DNA of 8,085 nucleotides from the NCBI GenBank assembly GCA_030606765.1, contig JAUWFX010000080.1:1-8085 (forward strand). The letters are read 5' to 3'. The DNA is from Dehalococcoidia bacterium (GTDB taxonomy: Bacteria; Chloroflexota; Dehalococcoidia; GIF9; AB-539-J10). The notes below the pieces were generated by a model. That model searched no databases, was not told the origin of the DNA, and saw only the letters and a program-made list of their open reading frames with translations. A program made the position numbers and the translations under genes. Of this stretch, positions 5,124 to 8,085 are shown piece by piece (positions within the stretch are counted from its first letter, which is position 1; each line of letters begins with the position of its first letter).

Positions 5124-5708
5124 ATGAAAGTATTAGGCATTATGGGCAGCCCCAGAAGGAAAAGCAATACCGAGATTCTTCTTGATAAGGCGCTGGAAGG
5201 TGCCAGAGAGGCAGGAGCCGAGGTCGAGAAGGTGCTGGTCTCAAAGCTCAAAATCTCGCCATGCCTGGAAATATATGCCTGCCTCGAGGATGGCAACTGT
5301 GCCATTAAGGATGATATGCAATTGCTCTATCAAAAGCTTCTAGAAGCGGACCACGTTGTTTTTGCTTCACCGATGTTCTTCTATGGTATTACCAGCCAGG
5401 CGAAGGCCATAATAGACAGATGCCAGGCGCTTTGGGTAGGAAGACATGTGCTGGGCATGAGCAAGGAGGACAATCGGGTGCGCAAAGGGGTGTTCATTTC
5501 AGTTGGCGCCACTCAGGGCAAAAAGCTCTTTGATGGCGCAGTGCTCACGGTGAAGTATTTCTTTGATGCTATAGGTGTTAAATATTCTGGCGATCTATTA
5601 GTCAGGGGAATTGATAAGAGAGGCCAGATTGAGGAGCATCCTGCGGCTCTCGAGGATGCATTTCTCCTTGGTAAAGAGCTTGTCCTTGGAAATAGAGATG
5701 GAGAATGA
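5124..5708 (+). CDS. Flavodoxin-fold NAD(P)H-dependent FMN oxidoreductase (194 aa)
   Basis: This is a member of the NADPH-dependent FMN reductase / iron-sulfur flavoprotein family, cytoplasmic redox proteins with a flavodoxin fold. Residues 3-20 (VLGIMGSPRRKSNTEILL) are the first strand and FMN-phosphate loop. Residues 76-93 (ADHVVFASPMFFYGITSQ) carry the SPxFFYG flavin-ring motif. ISPCLEIYACLEDGNCAIKD (44-63) is the family's Cys-containing segment, here with Cys47, Cys53 and Cys59 before DDM. The fourth Cys and compact spacing needed for a [4Fe-4S] cluster are not clear, so I call it a simple flavoprotein. The ATG at 5124 is chosen because AAGGAGAG (5112-5119) lies 4 nt upstream; an in-frame TTG at 5037 would add 29 residues with no family resemblance and run through the hairpins. 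It is probably cotranscribed with the MetE-like gene, and its stop overlaps the next start as ATGA. Confidence 0.88.
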   Translation: MKVLGIMGSPRRKSNTEILLDKALEGAREAGAEVEKVLVSKLKISPCLEIYACLEDGNCAIKDDMQLLYQKLLEADHVVFASPMFFYGITSQAKAIIDRCQALWVGRHVLGMSKEDNRVRKGVFISVGATQGKKLFDGAVLTVKYFFDAIGVKYSGDLLVRGIDKRGQIEEHPAALEDAFLLGKELVLGNRDGE

Positions 5709-5782
5709 AGGCAATAAGGGCTGACAATCTAACCAAGATGTTTGGTCATCTTGTTGCGGTAGACCATATCTCATTTGAATAG
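5705..5782 (+). pseudogene. Remnant of an ABC-transporter ATPase gene (25 codons)
   Basis: The frame reads MKAIRADNLTKMFGHLVAVD then HISFE and stops at TAG (5780-5782). This is the standard opening of an ABC ATP-binding subunit (I.a.nLtK.FG...AVd.isF), in which VxxGEIFGFLGPNGAGKTT with the Walker A motif should follow. Nothing after the stop resembles an ABC protein in any frame, so the rest has been deleted or replaced. The ATG overlaps the flavoprotein stop in the ATGA arrangement, which implies that a complete gene was once translationally coupled to it. The 159 bp from 5783 to the convergent gene at 5942 hold no recognisable gene. Confidence 0.75.
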
Positions 5783-5941
5783 GTTCCTACTTCTTCTCTA
5801 GGATGGAAGCTGATTGAGGGGGCGGGAAAGCCAATAGAACTAATGCTGATTTGGATGTCGATGACGATTACGATAGGGTTAAGTGGGGATACTTTGTCCT
5901 CCGCCGAGTCAGGAGCAGAGGGTAATTATGAAATGCTTAAA

Positions 5942-7300
5942 TCAGTAGCGTTTAGCTTGCCGTGTAGACTTTACATTGCCCCGATAATCAGGAGCGGTGA
6001 TGTTGAATACCAGGCTTATCATTGGGTCCACCATTCGTGAACTGATTCGTGTTTCAATCTCGTCTAAAGAGAGACATGTAGTGACCACCATTGGCAACCG
6101 GGCATTATAACGGTAGTTTATCAATTGATATAGCTTCTCCTGAGCCCAGGGTGTGGCCGATTGCTCCCCGAAGTCATCGAGTATCAGCAGTGGAACTTCT
6201 TTGATACGCTCAGAAAATTCATCATATGATATTTTGCTATCTGGACTGAATGTAGAACGTAAATGGTCAAGAAGGTCGGGAACAACCACAAAGAAGACCG
6301 GCTTTCCCTGCGCCAGCTGATAATTAGCGATAGCTGCTGCCAGATGAGTCTTACCACAGCCATTAACGCCTTGAAATATTAGCCAACCCTCTGGTGAGCG
6401 AGCGAATTCTACTGCTAAGTTGAAAGCCTGGCGCAGATTTTGCCGCTGTTCCAGGTGAAGTTCCATCCTTTTGTGGTCAAAATTATCGAAGGTCATATTT
6501 CGTAATAGCTCTAATTTTAAGCCACCTTGGGATTCCAGGGGCGGTGCCGGTTCAATCGTCCATACCTGGCAGAATTTATTATCGGCAAGATGGCCGCGTA
6601 AGCGTTCATCCATTCTTTCCAGCGGTATATCGGTGATGATTACCGTGGCCAGCCTGGCATTGAAGCGATGATTAAGGAGTTGCTCCAGCTTCTCTTTAGC
6701 CCAGGTAGTAGCGCTTCCCATAGTAAGGTCATCAAGCACTAGTAGAGGCACATTCTTCACCCGCTCAAACAACTCGTCATAAGTGGTGTCACTTGTGGGG
6801 CTGAAAGCGGAGCGGAGGTGGTCAAGGAGGTCAGCAGCACCGATGTAAAATACAGGCTCCCCTAAGCTGAGACGGTGATTGGCGATAGCACAAGCTAGGT
6901 GTGTTTTACCAGAGCCGCTTGGACCTAACAATACCAGCCAACCCTCGGGATTATCAGCAAAGGCTTTGGCAGCCTGGTAAACCTGAGCAAAGTGCTCCTG
7001 GGAAATGGCATCCGCCGCCTTCCCTTCAGGAGATAAATTGCCAAAGGTAAGCTGCGACAGGGAGCCCAAATTGCTGTATTTCTCAAGGTATTTTGTTTTT
7101 TTCTTTCTCAGTTCCCCTTCGCTGCATTTGCAGGGTACCACCCGGCTGAAATCAACTTGCCCTGAATCTAGAGCAGGATGAACAAAGCCCGCCCCTTTGC
7201 AAACAGGGCAGATTTCACCCTCGCCTTCTTCCGGGGGAAGGGGAACGTTACCTTTTGACGAGGTGTCCGTATCGGCCCTTGATATATTTGTCTGGGCCAT
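5942..7300 (-). CDS. DnaC-like helicase-loader family protein with two fused AAA+ domains (452 aa)
   Basis: The protein starts with a putative zinc-binding segment, CPVCKGAGF...PCKC (Cys31, Cys34, Cys57, Cys59), followed by two DnaC/IstB-type AAA+ domains. Domain 1 has Walker A GPSGSGKT (126-133) and Walker B LLVLDD (Asp190-Asp191). Domain 2 has Walker A GVNGCGKT (311-318), Walker B LLILDD (Asp375-Asp376) and the DnaC-like arginine motif RISSRMVDP. The halves share long stretches (EGWL...GKTHLA.AIAN, DLLDHLRS.FSP, W..EKL.QL.N.R.NARL), so they arose by internal duplication. DnaC proteins load the replicative helicase and normally carry one AAA+ domain. The location downstream of dnaB and a DnaD-domain gene supports a loader role. 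ATG at 7300 has AGGAGAG about 12 nt upstream and overlaps the upstream gene by 53 bp. In-frame alternatives are GTG at 7330 (AAGG 8 nt upstream) and ATG at 7375; these add VESIGETLKR or more, which looks helical and could be genuine. Confidence 0.85.
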   Translation of the reverse strand: MAQTNISRADTDTSSKGNVPLPPEEGEGEICPVCKGAGFVHPALDSGQVDFSRVVPCKCSEGELRKKKTKYLEKYSNLGSLSQLTFGNLSPEGKAADAISQEHFAQVYQAAKAFADNPEGWLVLLGPSGSGKTHLACAIANHRLSLGEPVFYIGAADLLDHLRSAFSPTSDTTYDELFERVKNVPLLVLDDLTMGSATTWAKEKLEQLLNHRFNARLATVIITDIPLERMDERLRGHLADNKFCQVWTIEPAPPLESQGGLKLELLRNMTFDNFDHKRMELHLEQRQNLRQAFNLAVEFARSPEGWLIFQGVNGCGKTHLAAAIANYQLAQGKPVFFVVVPDLLDHLRSTFSPDSKISYDEFSERIKEVPLLILDDFGEQSATPWAQEKLYQLINYRYNARLPMVVTTCLSLDEIETRISSRMVDPMISLVFNITAPDYRGNVKSTRQAKRY

Positions 7301-7874
7301 CCTTTTTAATGTCTCTCCTATACTCTCCACTGTCTTTGCCTTCGCTAGCCCATCTTTCAAGGATGCGGGCGACATATCTCCAGCTGCGTTTATTCAGCGT
7401 AACTGCTTCCTTAAAGGCTTCTTCAATCCACTGGGGTGGATAAAGCTTCTCTGCTTCCTTAAGTTCTTCAGCAATCATGGGCGTTAGCATTCCGATATTC
7501 TGCTCGTAGATAGCAAAGATGTTGATAGTTGGCGGCTGACGGCTATCAACGGTCAGAGAGTAAACATCCTCGAGCATTCCATTTATATTTAAGGTCGAGT
7601 GTAATAGAGTACCGTGCTCTACTGCTGAGTCCAAAGTTTGGCGAAGTGTCTCCTCGCCTAACTCGGCTGACAGCCGACAGCTTTCAGCTTTCAGTTCCTT
7701 GTAAGTAACAAACTGGGGATGGTCTGGCTTTCGCAGGATAAGATAAGCCGTATATAACACTATCTTAAGTTCAGCTAGGTCTCGAATTTTAGGCACTGCC
7801 TGGGTAAAGAAAGAGTCAGGCACGGGAATAAAATCTGTTTTCCTTTGAGAGCTTGATAATTGTCGGTCAGGCAT
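7248..7874 (-). CDS. DnaD-domain replication protein (208 aa)
   Basis: Residues ~115-180 form the DnaD/DnaB_2 C-terminal domain: IFAIYEQNIGMLTPMIAEEL, then WIEEAFKEAV, ending in the diagnostic WRYVARILERWASEGK (165-180, matching YxxxILxxWxxxG). Residues ~15-110 (FIPVPDSFFTQAVPKIRDLA onward, with VTYKELKAE and GEETLRQTLDSAVEHGTLL) look like a winged-helix N-terminal half as in DnaD. In Firmicutes DnaD-type proteins help remodel origin DNA and recruit the helicase loader; the same role is inferred here from its place between dnaB and the DnaC-like gene. The tail is basic (RRDIKKDGPDKYIKGRYGH). The ATG at 7874 is preceded by AAGGA with 8-nt spacing. The gene's end overlaps the start of the DnaC-like gene in another frame, which suggests coupled translation. 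Confidence 0.85.
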   Translation of the reverse strand: MPDRQLSSSQRKTDFIPVPDSFFTQAVPKIRDLAELKIVLYTAYLILRKPDHPQFVTYKELKAESCRLSAELGEETLRQTLDSAVEHGTLLHSTLNINGMLEDVYSLTVDSRQPPTINIFAIYEQNIGMLTPMIAEELKEAEKLYPPQWIEEAFKEAVTLNKRSWRYVARILERWASEGKDSGEYRRDIKKDGPDKYIKGRYGHLVKR

Positions 7875-7919
7875 TTTTTTATCCTTAACTAAAACTAACC
7901 CCAGATGAATTCTATTTTG

Positions 7920-7966
7920 TTAAACAGGTCCCCGCGAAAATCGTAAGATTTTCGTGGGCGGTTTAA
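7920..7966 (-). other. Long inverted repeat spanning the dnaB stop codon
   Basis: On the minus strand TTAAAC (7961-7966) pairs with GTTTAA (7920-7925). Inside, CCCACGAAAATC (7947-7958) pairs with GATTTTCGCGGG (7931-7942), 12 pairs with one mismatch or G-U, around the loop TTAC. The dnaB stop (TAA, 7963-7965) lies in the outer arm. After the hairpin comes CAAAATAG with no T-run, so complete termination is unlikely; partial attenuation, mRNA processing or stabilisation of the dnaB end are alternatives. The DnaD-like gene starts 46 bp further on. Confidence 0.55.
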
Positions 7967-8085
7967 GAGGCAGAAATCAACTCAGCCTCTACGTTATCAA
8001 ATTTGACAACCCTTTCCAGGAAGCGCAGCTTTCTTTGTCCTAAAGGACCGTTGCGGTGTTTGGCTATGATAATATCGGCGATGCC
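7963..8085 (-). CDS. dnaB: Replicative DNA helicase DnaB, C-terminal end (5' part outside window)
   Basis: The last 40 codons read GIADIIIAKHRNGPLGQRKL then RFLERVVKFDNVEAELISAS and stop. A.iIIaKhRNGPtG....F....kF.n is the conserved C-terminus of the DnaB hexameric helicase RecA-like domain. Here the Gly-Gln-Arg after GPLG replaces the more usual acidic or Thr-rich turn. DnaB unwinds DNA at the replication fork. The gene starts beyond 8085 and leads into the DnaD-like and DnaC-like genes on the same strand, making a replication-initiation cluster. Confidence 0.9.
   Translation of the reverse strand, partial: GIADIIIAKHRNGPLGQRKLRFLERVVKFDNVEAELISAS

Noticed and set aside
5843..6040. Plus-strand 65-codon frame continuing the ABC stub frame
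   Set aside because: It has no ribosome site and no ABC or other family similarity, and its 3' half overlaps the end of the well-supported DnaC-like gene.
5942..7300. IstB-type transposition helper ATPase
   Set aside because: There is no adjacent transposase or terminal inverted repeat; linkage to dnaB and a DnaD-domain gene favours the helicase-loader reading.

Overview
The window (about 49% GC by eye) most resembles an uncultured anaerobic member of the Chloroflexota, class Dehalococcoidia or a close relative. The inference rests on three things: a dnaB / DnaD-like / DnaC-like replication cluster whose loader carries a CxxC...CxC segment, a DUF5679-type mini-protein, and a stand-alone MetE/UROD-like protein. 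No rRNA, tRNA, CRISPR array, insertion sequence or prophage gene was recognised.

Layout. (1) 1-908 (+): 3' part of an inhibitory-type serpin gene, followed by a strong hairpin at 957-997. (2) 1028-1168 (-): a 46-residue DUF5679-like gene that has lost two of four zinc-ligand cysteines; it converges on the serpin and shares the hairpin. (3) 1364-3605 (+): a probable operon of a MerR-type helix-turn-helix protein, an Ala/Glu-rich coiled-coil protein, a 65-residue truncated duplicate, and a 397-residue DivIVA-like coiled-coil protein with an 11-residue repeat array and a predicted compact C-terminal domain. The truncated gene comes from a 224-bp tandem duplication. This is the least familiar part of the window and the best candidate for an undescribed system, perhaps a filament or scaffold with its own regulator. 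(4) 3606-3939: a 334-bp gap with an imperfect inverted repeat and a likely extended -10 promoter. (5) 3940-5708 (+): a MetE/UROD-like protein and a flavodoxin-fold FMN oxidoreductase, followed by a 25-codon stub of an ABC-transporter ATPase that overlaps the flavoprotein stop as ATGA. (6) 5942-8085 (-): dnaB (C-terminal end only), a DnaD-domain protein and a DnaC-like protein with two fused AAA+ domains, transcribed in that order.

How the parts fit. The minus-strand cluster encodes the replicative helicase, a probable primosome protein and a probable helicase loader. The plus-strand pair at 3940-5708 looks like a one-carbon/corrinoid or redox module that has lost its transporter. The HTH/coiled-coil operon appears self-contained, with its own promoter, and has diverged by internal duplication at two scales. 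The truncated ABC gene, the eroded DUF5679 gene and the tandem duplication show that the plus-strand half has been rearranged, whereas the replication genes look intact.
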